From Ramlibacter aurantiacus (GTDB taxonomy: Bacteria > Pseudomonadota > Gammaproteobacteria > Burkholderiales > Burkholderiaceae_C), in the NCBI RefSeq assembly GCF_016722895.1, contig NZ_JAEQNA010000005.1, positions 310,001-374,000 on the forward strand: a stretch of DNA of 64,000 bases. The letters run 5' to 3'. Shown here in pieces: positions 1-9,000 of this stretch. Both the position numbers and the translations under genes were made by a program. Below the pieces are notes generated by a model. That model was not told the DNA's origin. It saw nothing but the letters and a program-made list of their open reading frames with translations, and made no database searches. Position 1 is the first letter of the stretch; every line of letters starts with the position of its first letter.

Positions 1-17
1 AGAGAGACAAGTCAGGT

Positions 18-254
18 ATGGCAGCAAGAACCTACAAGAAGCCGGGAAAACCTCCTACAGGTCACACATGCAAGTGCCGAGCGGACATCAACGACAACAT
101 CCCGCAGAATGCTCATAAGGAGCCTAGGTACGCATTCGGGGAAGCGTCAGCGATGACTTGCGACGAGGCGATCAGGGCAGCAAAAAAGGATGCGGCCCAC
201 AATTTGGGCGCACAGGCGAAACACACAGCTTGCAAGTGCAATCCAGAGTGCTGA
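18..254 (+). CDS. small Cys-rich hypothetical protein (78 aa)
   Basis: I do not recognise this protein. It is basic near the N-terminus and has two Cys clusters, TCKC near residue 17 and CKCNPEC at the very C-terminus, which could bind metal or form disulfides. There is no signal peptide or membrane segment. The stop is followed 12 bases later by the start of the next small gene, and a strong terminator closes the pair, so the two look like a short operon. The Shine-Dalgarno before the ATG is weak and the true start could lie upstream of the window. Calling it real rests on this arrangement, not on homology. Confidence 0.5.
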   Translation: MAARTYKKPGKPPTGHTCKCRADINDNIPQNAHKEPRYAFGEASAMTCDEAIRAAKKDAAHNLGAQAKHTACKCNPEC

Positions 255-266
255 GAGGAACCAACG

Positions 267-509
267 ATGCGCGACGTAAATGGCAAACCGCTAATTGATG
301 GAGCGTCAGTTCGGCTGATCCGGGCTCCTGCGGAATTGCTGCGCGGTCTCCCTCTGGAAGACCAAGAGGCAATCAGGTGGGCAACGAACGAAGTCGCCAT
401 GCGCCTCGTTGGAGCCGATGACTACGGCAATGTCGAACTGGAGTTCAAAGACCCCAGCGGAACTCGCCACTGGATATTCGTGCAGCCAACGTGCGTTGCT
501 GCCACCTAA
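267..509 (+). CDS. small hypothetical protein (80 aa)
   Basis: This is an unrecognised, acidic, soluble protein. A GAGGA Shine-Dalgarno lies 8 bases before the ATG, directly after the stop of the previous small gene, which supports both the start and co-transcription. The sequence reads like a small beta-rich domain: an N-terminal stretch resembling a KOW/SH3-like strand (GKPLIDGASVRLI), a helix (LPLEDQEAIRWA), then strands ending in HWIFVQP. That pattern recalls small regulatory or phage/plasmid-borne proteins, but no family can be named. A rho-independent terminator follows 20 bases after the stop. Confidence 0.55.
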   Translation: MRDVNGKPLIDGASVRLIRAPAELLRGLPLEDQEAIRWATNEVAMRLVGADDYGNVELEFKDPSGTRHWIFVQPTCVAAT

Positions 510-530
510 GAGCCGGCCCGGAGTTTGCAA

Positions 531-560
531 AAGCCCGCCTATGGCGGGTTTTTGTTTTTT
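531..560 (+). terminator. rho-independent terminator
   Basis: A perfect CCCGCC/GGCGGG stem with a TAT loop (534-548) is followed by a T-rich run (TTTTTGTTTTTT). It ends the two-gene unit on its left. A shorter A-run on the left side would give a weak T-tract for transcription arriving from the transposase gene on the other strand, so it may work in both directions. Confidence 0.85.
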
Positions 561-581
561 AGTAGACGCTCCAACAGGCTC

Positions 582-1538
582 TCAAACGTTGGCTTGGGTG
601 GGCTGCCCACCAATCCGCCGATAGGTCAGGCGCTTGCCTGCGATGGCCTTGAGCGCTGCTTGCTGGCGGTCCACGTCGCTCCAGCCCTGCGACAGTCGGG
701 TGTTCCAGCGGAAATCGAACTCATGGCAGTAGCGCTGGAGGTGCTTCTCGCTCACAGCGTGGAAGGTGCCGATCAGGCCGCGCTTGAGCAGCGAGAAGGA
801 CGCCTCAACGGTGTTCGTGGTCACGTCGCCGCGCGCGTATTCGCCCTGGCCGTGGCTGACCGTTTCGTGTGAGGCGAAGCCCTTCGCGGCCGGGATGTAC
901 CACTTGGCCTCATCGGTCATCAGACGAGCTGCCGGATGGACTTGAGCCTTGAGGACAGCGCCCAGCGTGGCACCGTTGACTTTTGCGACGTGGAAGGAGC
1001 GCTTCTGGCCGTCGCGCTCGACCAGGGACACGACCATCATCTTGTGACGGAAGCCCCCACGGACGGGCATCTTCTCGCCCTCGTCGTTCGTGGCCGTGCC
1101 CCAGAACGTTTCGTCGGCTTCCACGATGCCAGATGAGCCGGGACCGCCTAGCAGGGTCGCGTTGTCGCCGGTCATGGCCTCGCGAATGCGATGGCACATG
1201 AACCATGCCGTCTTGTAGGTCACGCCCAGCATGCGCTCAACCTGCTTGGCGCTGATGCCCTTCTTGCTGGCGCACATCAGATGCACGGCTTGGAGCCAGA
1301 GGTTCAGTGGCACCTTGGAACGCTCAAAGACGGTGCCCACGGTGACGGTGAACTGCTCATAGCAGTCGGCGCACTTGTAGAGGCCAGGGCGGTACTGCTT
1401 GCCCTTGAGAACGAGGTGCTTGCCGAGCGATCCGCAATGCGGGCAGACCGGGCCGTGCGGCCAGCGCAGAGCCTCAAGGTACTCGCGGGCCTTGTCTACG
1501 TCTTGGAACTGCGGCTGGTTGAGGATCGCTTCGGCCAT
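582..1538 (-). CDS. IS1595/ISXO2-family transposase
   Basis: This is a 318-residue DDE transposase of the ISXO2/IS1595 type. An N-terminal zinc ribbon is visible as CPHC (Cys32, Cys35) and CADC (Cys56, Cys59), followed by a helix-turn-helix-like stretch (KQVERMLGVTYKTAW, residues 99-113). The catalytic triad is readable as Asp142 (VEADET), Asp209 (MTDEAKWY) and Glu245 (NTVEASFSLLKRG). Length is normal for the family and the frame is intact, so it may be active. The start is supported by GGAG 7 bases upstream on the minus strand and a promoter with a consensus -35. I could not find convincing terminal inverted repeats or a target duplication on either side, so the limits of the element are unknown and it may be a stranded transposase gene. 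Confidence 0.93.
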   Translation of the reverse strand: MAEAILNQPQFQDVDKAREYLEALRWPHGPVCPHCGSLGKHLVLKGKQYRPGLYKCADCYEQFTVTVGTVFERSKVPLNLWLQAVHLMCASKKGISAKQVERMLGVTYKTAWFMCHRIREAMTGDNATLLGGPGSSGIVEADETFWGTATNDEGEKMPVRGGFRHKMMVVSLVERDGQKRSFHVAKVNGATLGAVLKAQVHPAARLMTDEAKWYIPAAKGFASHETVSHGQGEYARGDVTTNTVEASFSLLKRGLIGTFHAVSEKHLQRYCHEFDFRWNTRLSQGWSDVDRQQAALKAIAGKRLTYRRIGGQPTQANV

Positions 1539-1542
1539 GGTC

Positions 1543-1599
1543 GTTCTCCAGTAGGAGAACTATGCGCCTCGCACATAGGGTTTGTCAAGTACATACTTG
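1543..1599. repeat. two palindromes overlapping the transposase promoter
   Basis: GTTCTCC-AGTA-GGAGAAC (1543-1560) is a perfect 7-base inverted repeat covering the start point and ribosome-binding site. CAAGTA-CA-TACTTG (1586-1599) is a perfect 6-base inverted repeat abutting the -35. Their positions suit operators for self-repression or subterminal transposase-binding sites. The first would also fold in mRNA and hide the ribosome-binding site. Confidence 0.45.
1559..1588 (-). promoter_or_regulatory. promoter of the transposase gene
   Basis: On the minus strand a perfect TTGACA (-35, bases 1588-1583) is followed after 18 bases by CATAGT (-10, bases 1564-1559; 4 of 6 consensus positions). Transcription would begin about 15 bases before the ATG at 1538. 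This is one of the clearest sigma-70-like promoters seen in the window. Confidence 0.6.
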
Positions 1600-1756
1600 C
1601 GACGTAAGAACTATCGTCTGCAACAAACGACTATATTTCGGTGCGCCGATGCCGCATGCCCCGGACCTTTGGGGGCCAGATCAGCAGCCCACAGCAGCGA
1701 GGCACCCCCAGAAGGCGCAATCACCCCCGCCATACAGAACCTATCGATCCCGGCCC

Positions 1757-2323
1757 ATGGACTCACCCACCTACAACGAGCCCCCGCTAGTCCGGGTCTG
1801 CCTTGGTCATGCCGGCCTCGTGGCCATTCTCGGCATGTTGCTGCCTGGGGGAGAGTCCTTGGGATGGCTCCACGCAATCGTCTGGCCAGCCGCCGAATTG
1901 ATTCCGAATGCGGTCCGAATGACGGCGCTAGCGCCGGACCCGATATTCGCTCAAACATTGATCGGGATCTCGCTCTGGATCGCAATCTTCATCTTGGCTT
2001 TTCATGTCACGGTCATGAGAACCTGGGGGTATCACACCAAGGCTTTTCGACGTCAAAGCTATCGGCTATTGGCGATGGGATACGTCTGGTCCATTGCAGC
2101 GCTATTCATTGCCGTCTTCTGGTGGCTACCCTACCTGACATCCATCGGCACAGGGCGCACCCATTTTCTGGTCAGGCTTGCAACGTCCAACTCGTTCGGG
2201 GTAGCAACGGCCATGAATCAATTGCTTATCAGCATGCCTCTGTTTTGCTTACTACTCGTGTGGTTCATCCACACGTGCACGACGACTCACCACACGCAAC
2301 ACCGCTCGAAACGGATTGAATAA
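1757..2323 (+). CDS. four-helix inner-membrane protein, immunity-like, upstream copy (188 aa)
   Basis: This is an integral membrane protein with four predicted helices and little else, about 60-65% identical by eye to the gene at 2493. Conserved blocks include IVWPAA, APDPIFAQTLIGIS, WGYHTK and FGVATAMNQLL. The ATG at 1757 is chosen because it aligns exactly with the other copy's N-terminus (M-x-SPTY-x-EPPL); the frame is open further upstream but nothing is conserved there. No clear Shine-Dalgarno is visible. Size and topology match A-type colicin immunity proteins (about 178 residues, four helices), and the paired downstream copy directly precedes an RTX protein with a pore-former-like N-terminus. 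Function as an immunity protein is inferred. This copy has a slightly longer, more basic C-tail than the other. Confidence 0.7.
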   Translation: MDSPTYNEPPLVRVCLGHAGLVAILGMLLPGGESLGWLHAIVWPAAELIPNAVRMTALAPDPIFAQTLIGISLWIAIFILAFHVTVMRTWGYHTKAFRRQSYRLLAMGYVWSIAALFIAVFWWLPYLTSIGTGRTHFLVRLATSNSFGVATAMNQLLISMPLFCLLLVWFIHTCTTTHHTQHRSKRIE

Positions 2324-2401
2324 GTTCGCCGAACGGTCGCCAGCAGCAAGCCTACGAGTAGCACGGTGGGTCTTCGGCCCCCACGCGAACGATGCCAGCG
2401 T

Positions 2402-2446
2402 GGCCAACGCAACGTCTGGATCGCCCGCTTGCCGGATGGCCGGTCG
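2402..2446 (+). pseudogene. 45-base remnant of an RTX gene
   Basis: Bases 2402-2446 match 4720-4764 inside the RTX gene at 40 of 45 positions, including 27 identical bases in a row (2408-2434 against 4726-4752), in the same orientation. Read in the matching frame it gives GQRNVWIARLP, which is also residues of the intact RTX protein. It has no start, no glycine-rich repeats and no length, so it is a scar rather than a gene. It lies between the two membrane-protein copies, where an RTX gene would sit if the pair of genes had been duplicated as a unit. Confidence 0.8.
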
Positions 2447-2492
2447 AAAGTAATTCCGCCGCTGAAACCCTGCTTAACCGATCTATTTATCG

Positions 2493-3047
2493 ATGAGCTC
2501 GCCTACCTATAAAGAACCCCCACTTGGGCGGGTCTACCTGGGTCACTCCATCGTCGTGGCGCTTCTCGGGGGATTACTACCTACCGGGGATTCACTTAGC
2601 TGGCTTCATTCAATTGTCTGGCCAGCGGCCCAACTAATACCGAATGCAGTGCTACTGACTGAGCGAGCACCGGACCCTATCTTTGCCCAGACACTGATAG
2701 GAATCTCGCTCTGGATCGCGATTGGCATCCTTGCCTTTCATGTTGCGGTCATGCGAAAGTGGGGGTATCACACAAAAACCTTTAGCCGCCCGAGCCATAA
2801 ATTCTTTGCGCTGTGCTGCTGGTGGGCAATCGTATCGCTGCTTCTCTCGATTGCATGGTTCCTGCCACTAGTCGAACCAATCAGCCAAGGGCGCGCCTAC
2901 TACCTCATCCGGTCTGCAACGTCCGGCCCGTTCGGCGTGGCAACTGCAATGAATCAACTGCTGGTGAGTATGCCGTTGTTTCTTGTATTGCTTTTGTGGT
3001 TGGGCCATGCATGCACAACCATTCGTTATTTAACACAATCCAATTGA
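2493..3047 (+). CDS. four-helix inner-membrane protein, candidate immunity protein of the RTX protein (184 aa)
   Basis: Hydrophobic helices lie at about residues 15-30, 63-85, 104-127 and 149-171, with short polar loops and charged residues at both ends, so both termini are probably cytoplasmic. The gene stops 10 bases before the RTX gene, whose ribosome-binding site overlaps this 3' end, so the two are co-transcribed and probably coupled. Four helices in about 180 residues next to a protein with a colicin-like hydrophobic hairpin fits a pore-forming-toxin immunity protein. By hand count several 60-base lines here are 50-60% GC, lower than the housekeeping genes nearby, which suggests transfer. 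It could instead be an accessory membrane protein for export; I recognise no family by sequence alone. Confidence 0.72.
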   Translation: MSSPTYKEPPLGRVYLGHSIVVALLGGLLPTGDSLSWLHSIVWPAAQLIPNAVLLTERAPDPIFAQTLIGISLWIAIGILAFHVAVMRKWGYHTKTFSRPSHKFFALCCWWAIVSLLLSIAWFLPLVEPISQGRAYYLIRSATSGPFGVATAMNQLLVSMPLFLVLLLWLGHACTTIRYLTQSN

Positions 3048-3057
3048 AGGGAGTGAC

Positions 3058-6000
3058 ATGACTACAGAGAAGACCGGGCCTCATCAAACCTTTGAGCAGT
3101 CAGCCGAGCTGTCGGACAACTTGGCCGAATGGTCCGCCAGTTTCGGCATCGGCGCGTTCGAGGCCATAGAGGATGGCACTCGTAGTGCCGCCGAACAATT
3201 AGCGATCATTCGATCTAAATACCAATCCGCCATTTCTTCTGCGATTGCCTTCAGAAACGCGGCCGCCGCATCCTCGGACGTAATCGGTGAGGGTATATGG
3301 CGCCAAGCTGCGGACCGGATGGCTCAAACCGCGTTCGAATTGGCGGACGAGTCCCGATCGGTGGCTACGCGACTTACTGCGTTTCAGGTCGTTGTGAATG
3401 AGGGTTTACCGCGGGCCGCCGCTCGGTTCGCAGGTCCGACGTTCGACATCTACGCCATCGGAAAAGCGATCGCCGACGGCGACGGCGACAAGGCGGGCGA
3501 GGCCGTGCTGTCCATTGCACTCGGGGCCGGGATGGGCGCTGTTGTTGTCGCAGTTTCGCCGTTCCTTGGCTTGAGCGTGGTCCTCACTGTCATCGCGGGG
3601 GGCGCTGGCGCCTTGCTTGCCGGAGCCGCCGCCCCATACATCCACCCCCACACCACCAAACCCGTCTTCGACTGGCTGGGCTCCTACCTCCCCGACGGCC
3701 TCTGGAGTTCCCTCGAATCCGCCACCTTCGGTGCCGGCGCAGCCCGTCTCGACCCCTACGCGGCGGTCCACACCTCCATGCTCCTGCACCGCATCGACAA
3801 CAGCATCCAGCTGGCCGATCTGGGCAGCCTGTTCGACCGCGCCGGTTCGGCTCGCGACGGCCGCGAAACCGTCGCACTCCTCAACGCCCTCGGCCGCGTC
3901 TTCGCCCCCGACACACCGGCCCTGGCCAACGACGCCACCGACCCGCAACTCATCGCCTACGCCGGTCGCATCGCAGCCATCACCGACCGCATGCCCGGTG
4001 GCATTCGCCTCTTGCAGAACCCACCCACAGCCGCCGACGCCCGCAACGACTTCGGCGCCCTGCTATCCCTGCAGCTGGGCCTACCCCTCTCCATTCGCCT
4101 CACCGATCCGTCCGCCACGTCCCCCGCCGCCTTGCAGCTCTACACCCTGCACCGCACCGACTACGAACGCTGGCTGTCCGACCGCAACGCGCTGGCGCAA
4201 GGCAAGCCTGCCGAATCCCTGCACTTCAGCGACGCCTACCTGCAGGCCCGCGCCGAGTTCGCCCATGCACTCGGTCGAGCCGCCACCGAAGAAGTCGCAT
4301 CACTCGACGGCACCCGCACCGTCCGCAACCTGCGCACCGCCAGCAACCTCGCCTTCGACGACCGCGCCAGCGCACAACAGGTGCAGGTCCTGGGCACCAC
4401 GCCGATGGCTCCGGCATCGCGCACGGTCTTCGGAACCCTGGGGAACGACAGCCAGCTGACCGGAAGAGAAGCGGCCGATCGACTGTTCGGACGCGACGGC
4501 AATGACGCCCTCAGCGGACTGGGCGGCGACGACTGGCTCGAAGGCGGCGCAGACAACGACACCCTCGACGGTGGCCTCGGCAACGACACCTTGCTCGGAG
4601 GGCTCGGCCACGACAGCTACCACTTCAACGGTGCCTGGGGCCGCGACACCTTGAGCGACGCTGATGGCCTGGGGCAGCTCTTCTTCGACAGCGCCAGCCT
4701 GGGGCTACTCGAACCGACGGGCCAGCGCAACGTCTGGATCGCCCGCTTGCCGCTGGACCGGTCGGTCACGCTCACCCTGCAAAGTGATTCGCGCTCGTCC
4801 ACCGGTTCGCGCCTGCTGGTGGCTCGTGGCGCCAACCTGATCACCATCGACCACTTCGATGTGCAGCGCGCGCGTAGCGAAGAGGGCTACCTGGGAATCC
4901 AGCTGCCTGCGGGTCAGCAACTGCACCTGGTCCCCGGGACCGCTGGCGCAAACCCCTTTCGCACGCAGCCAGGGCTGCAACCGGACACCTCGGCCGAGTC
5001 TGTCCTGCCGGCAGGAGGCGGCCGGCACTTCACCGTGTACCTCCGCGTACCTGCCCAGGAGGGCGATCACCTGGTGCTCGATGTCGGTCCCCTGGCCGCC
5101 CAGCTGCAGCTGGTCATGGACGAACTCGAGGCACCGGCCCAGGGCGCCCGCATCGGGCTGCATGCGGGACAAACGGAGGTGGTGTTCGCGCTGGTGTCCT
5201 CGAGTGCCCTTGAAGCGGAAGCGCTGGGCAGCATGCGCGTGCAGTATGTCCCCGATGCTGGTGCCCATGGCGGGACATCCGGGGCAGCGGGAACACCGGG
5301 CGACGCCCCCATCAGCAATGCCGTCACGCTGGTGCTGCAGGAAGCCGGCCGCGCCGAGGCGGTGCTCCAGGGCGATTTCCTGGCCGTCACCACCGTCCAT
5401 CAAGGCGATCCGCTGACACGCAGCGGCCATGGCGGCGGACGGACTGTCACAGTGGCGACGAATCAGCCCCGCTTCGTGATTGGCCCAGACGGCAATCTGA
5501 TCGCCGGCGGCGACACGCTGGTCACCGACAACGTGCTCTTCGGCGGCGCCGATTCGGACACCCTTGACGGCGGGCTGGGCATGGACCTGCTCGCGGGCGG
5601 CGGCGGCGACGATCACCTCAGCGGGGGCGAGGGCGATGACCTGATCGCGGGGGGCTCCGGCAGCGACACGATTCTTGGCGGCGCCGGCAACGACTACATC
5701 GCCAGCGCAGGCAACGTGCGATCCAGTTCGCAGCAGTTCGGACCGGCCGACCGTGATTGGTCCGCCTGGGGGCGACCTGCCGGATCCGAAGTGGTGGTGG
5801 CGGGGCCTACCTGGGGCGTGTACGGTCTGCCGTCCGGCCCCGAGGGGGGACAGGGCGCGAGCTTCTGGCAATCGATCAGCGAAGTGGTTCGCGACACCCG
5901 GCAACAGGACGTCATCGATGCGGGTGCTGGCGATGACCACGTCATCGCCAGCTGGGGAAACGACCGGGTCCAGGGCGGCGATGGCGACGATGAGATCACC

Positions 6001-9000
6001 GGCCTGGCAGGCAGTGACGTGCTCGAAGGTGGCCCGGGCGACGACCGCCTCGAAGGTGATGGCGCCGGCCAATCGGGCCTGCTCAACTCGGCCCCGGTGG
6101 AGCTCCATGGAGACGACTTTCTCGATGGTGGCGAAGGCCGGGACCGCCTCGTGGGCCACGGCGGTGACGACGCCCTGTATGGCGGTTCCGGCGACGACCG
6201 CCTGGACGGCGATTCCGACCTGTCTTCCAATGACCCGGACTTCGTCCCCTTGGCCTATCACGGCCGGGACTATCTGGACGGAGGCACTGGGGCCGATGAG
6301 CTACTGGGAGGCGCTGGCGACGACGTGATGCGGGGCGGCGAAGGAGACGATGTGCTGATCGGTGACCTGCTTCTTTCAGATCTCGCCGGGTCCGCCCTGA
6401 CCGATCCGGCCGCGTGGGGGAACGACGAGATGGACGGCGGCGACGGAAACGACTTCCTGGAGGGCGGGGGCGGCGCCGACTGGTTGTCGGGGGGCGCTGG
6501 CGACGATTTCCTGCGAGGAGATGTCACGGCCTCGGAGCTGAGCGCGCAGGCCGTGAACAGCCCGGTGCTCTGGGGCGACGACGTCCTCGACGGGGGCGAC
6601 GGCAACGATGAGTTGGTCGGCGGCGGCGGAGCCGATGCGCTATGGGGTGGCGCGGGCAACGACTGGCTGTGGGGCGACGAACCGGACGATTCCCTGCCCA
6701 CTTCCCTGCAGGGACCGGACTTCCTGGACGGCGGCGCCGGGAACGACGTGCTACGCGGCGGCGGTGGTGATGATCTGATGCTCGGCGGCGACGGTAACGA
6801 CTGGCTGTATGGTGAAGCCGGCGACGACGTGCTGGAAGGCGGCCAAGGCAATGATCGCCTGTTCGGCGGCGACGGCGACGACCTCCTGGATGGCGGCGGT
6901 GGTGTCGATGTCCTGGTCGGCGGCGCCGGGGACGACACCTATCGCATCGATGCCGGCGCACGCGGTGGTCTGACTCGCATCATCGACACCGAAGGGCACA
7001 ACCGCCTGGTGCTTCCGTTCACGCCGGACGCTATTGCTGTTGGAGCGGCCGGTGAGTTCGGATGGATGCCGCTTCCGTCCGACATCGCCCCCGCAAGCCT
7101 GGAGCTGCACACGCTCGATGGGCGGCACCATCTGCTGATTGACGGGGGCCTGCGCGGCGACAGCATCACCGAGGTCGAAATGGCCGATGGCACGCGCTTG
7201 AACCTGCATCAATGGCTGGGTCGGGTGATGGACCACCCGATCCAGCTGGGTCATGGCGCGAACGCGGTGACCCTGGGCGGACGGGGGGACGACTGGATCG
7301 AAGCCACGACGACCGGCAGCGAGATCGCTGGCGCAAGAGGTGACGACGTCCTGAGCCTGTCCGTCGACGAGGTCAAGATCTGGTTCGAGCCCGGTGATGG
7401 TCTCGATTCCGTCAGGGACGATGACGGCAAGCGCGCCATCGTCGTCCTGGGCGAAGGCATCAGCCGGGAGGATGTCCGCCTCCAGCCCGGCCCGGCCGGA
7501 ACCGACCGCCTGCTGCTCGTACTTGGGAGCCCCGTCGACGACAGGTCGGAAGGCCTGCTCCTCCCATACAGCACCCGGTACCAGACGGGCCAGGACGCAT
7601 TGATCGCGGAGCTGCGCTTCAGAGATGGCAGCCGCATCGCTTGGGAACAACTGGTGGCCACCGCTTTTCCGGTGCAAAGGCCGCTCGGCGTGGTGCTGAC
7701 CGGCGGGGACGGGGCCGATTCGCTCGATGGCACGCCGGGTGACGACCAACTGGACGGTGGACGAGGCGCCGACCGGATGGCCGGCATGGACGGTGACGAT
7801 GTCTACCGCGTCGACCACGCGCGTGACCGCATCGTCGAGATGCTGGACGGGGGATGGGACCGCGTCGAAAGCGCCGTGAGCTACACCTTGCCCCAGCACG
7901 TGGAAGAACTCACCGCGCCGGGCACGGCCAACCTGCGCCTCACGGGCAACGCGCTGGACAACGTACTGACCGGCAATCCCGGTGCCAACAGACTCGATGG
8001 CGCGGCAGGTGCCGACCGCATGGATGGCGGCGCCGGCAATGACGTCTACGAGGTCGATGATGCGGGCGATGTGGTGGTCGAACGGCTCGACGAAGGCACC
8101 GACACCGTGCGGGCGAGCGTGAGCCACACCCTGGCCGAGCACGTCGAGCGCCTGACGCTCATGGGCGATCAGGCGCTCGACGGCACGGGTAACGATCTGG
8201 CCAACCTGCTGGCGGGCAACAACGCTGCCAACACCTTGCATGGGCTGGGCGGCAAGGACAAGCTGCGAGGACTGGGCGGTGATGACACGCTGTGGGGCGG
8301 CGCAGGCGACGACCGGCTGGACGGGGGAGCCGGCGCCGATGCCATGGCCGGTGGCCCGGGGAACGACAGCTACTACGTCGATGACGCCGGTGACACCGTC
8401 TCCGAAGCCGGCGGCGATGGGTTGGACACGGTGTATGCCAGCGTCGATTTCACGCTGCCCGCCGAGGTCGAGCGACTGCGAGCATGGAACACCAGCGCCG
8501 GCCTCACCCTGGGCGGGAATGAGCTGGACAACGTCTTGACCGGCGGCGGCGGCGACGATTCGCTCCTGGGCGGCGCCGGCAACGACTCGCTCAACGGCGG
8601 AAGCGGCAACGACACGCTCGACGGTGGCGCGGGCGCCGACAAGCTCAACGGTGGCCTGGGCGCAGACACGTACCACTTCGGACGGGGCTCAGGTACCGAC
8701 GTGGTGAGGGACCACGACGACACGCCGGGTGTCATCGACACGATCCAGTTGGACGCCGACGTGTTGAGCGACCAGCTCTGGTTTCGTCAAAGAGGCAACC
8801 ACCTGGAACTCTCCATCCTGGGCACCGAAGACAAGATGACCGTCGCCAACTGGTACCTCGACGGGTCGTACCGAGTGGAAGTGATTCGCGCCGGTGATGG
8901 CAACGCGCTCTTCGAATCCCAGGTACAGAACCTTGTGCAGGCCATGGCGTCCTTCGCGCCCCCACCGCCGGGGCAGGCGACGTTCACGCCGCTTCAGCAG

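Noticed and set aside
520-1650. Terminal inverted repeats and target duplication of the IS1595-type element
   Set aside because: I compared both flanks by eye and found no pair of ends I could support, so only the transposase gene is reported.
6751-8676. A 641-codon open frame on the minus strand inside the RTX gene
   Set aside because: It is the antisense shadow of glycine/aspartate repeat codons, with Val/Ala-rich repetitive sequence and no ribosome-binding site.
4490-8680. Short-period DNA repeats that might suggest a CRISPR or satellite
   Set aside because: They are in-frame codons for RTX nonapeptides with varied third bases, and there are no spacers.
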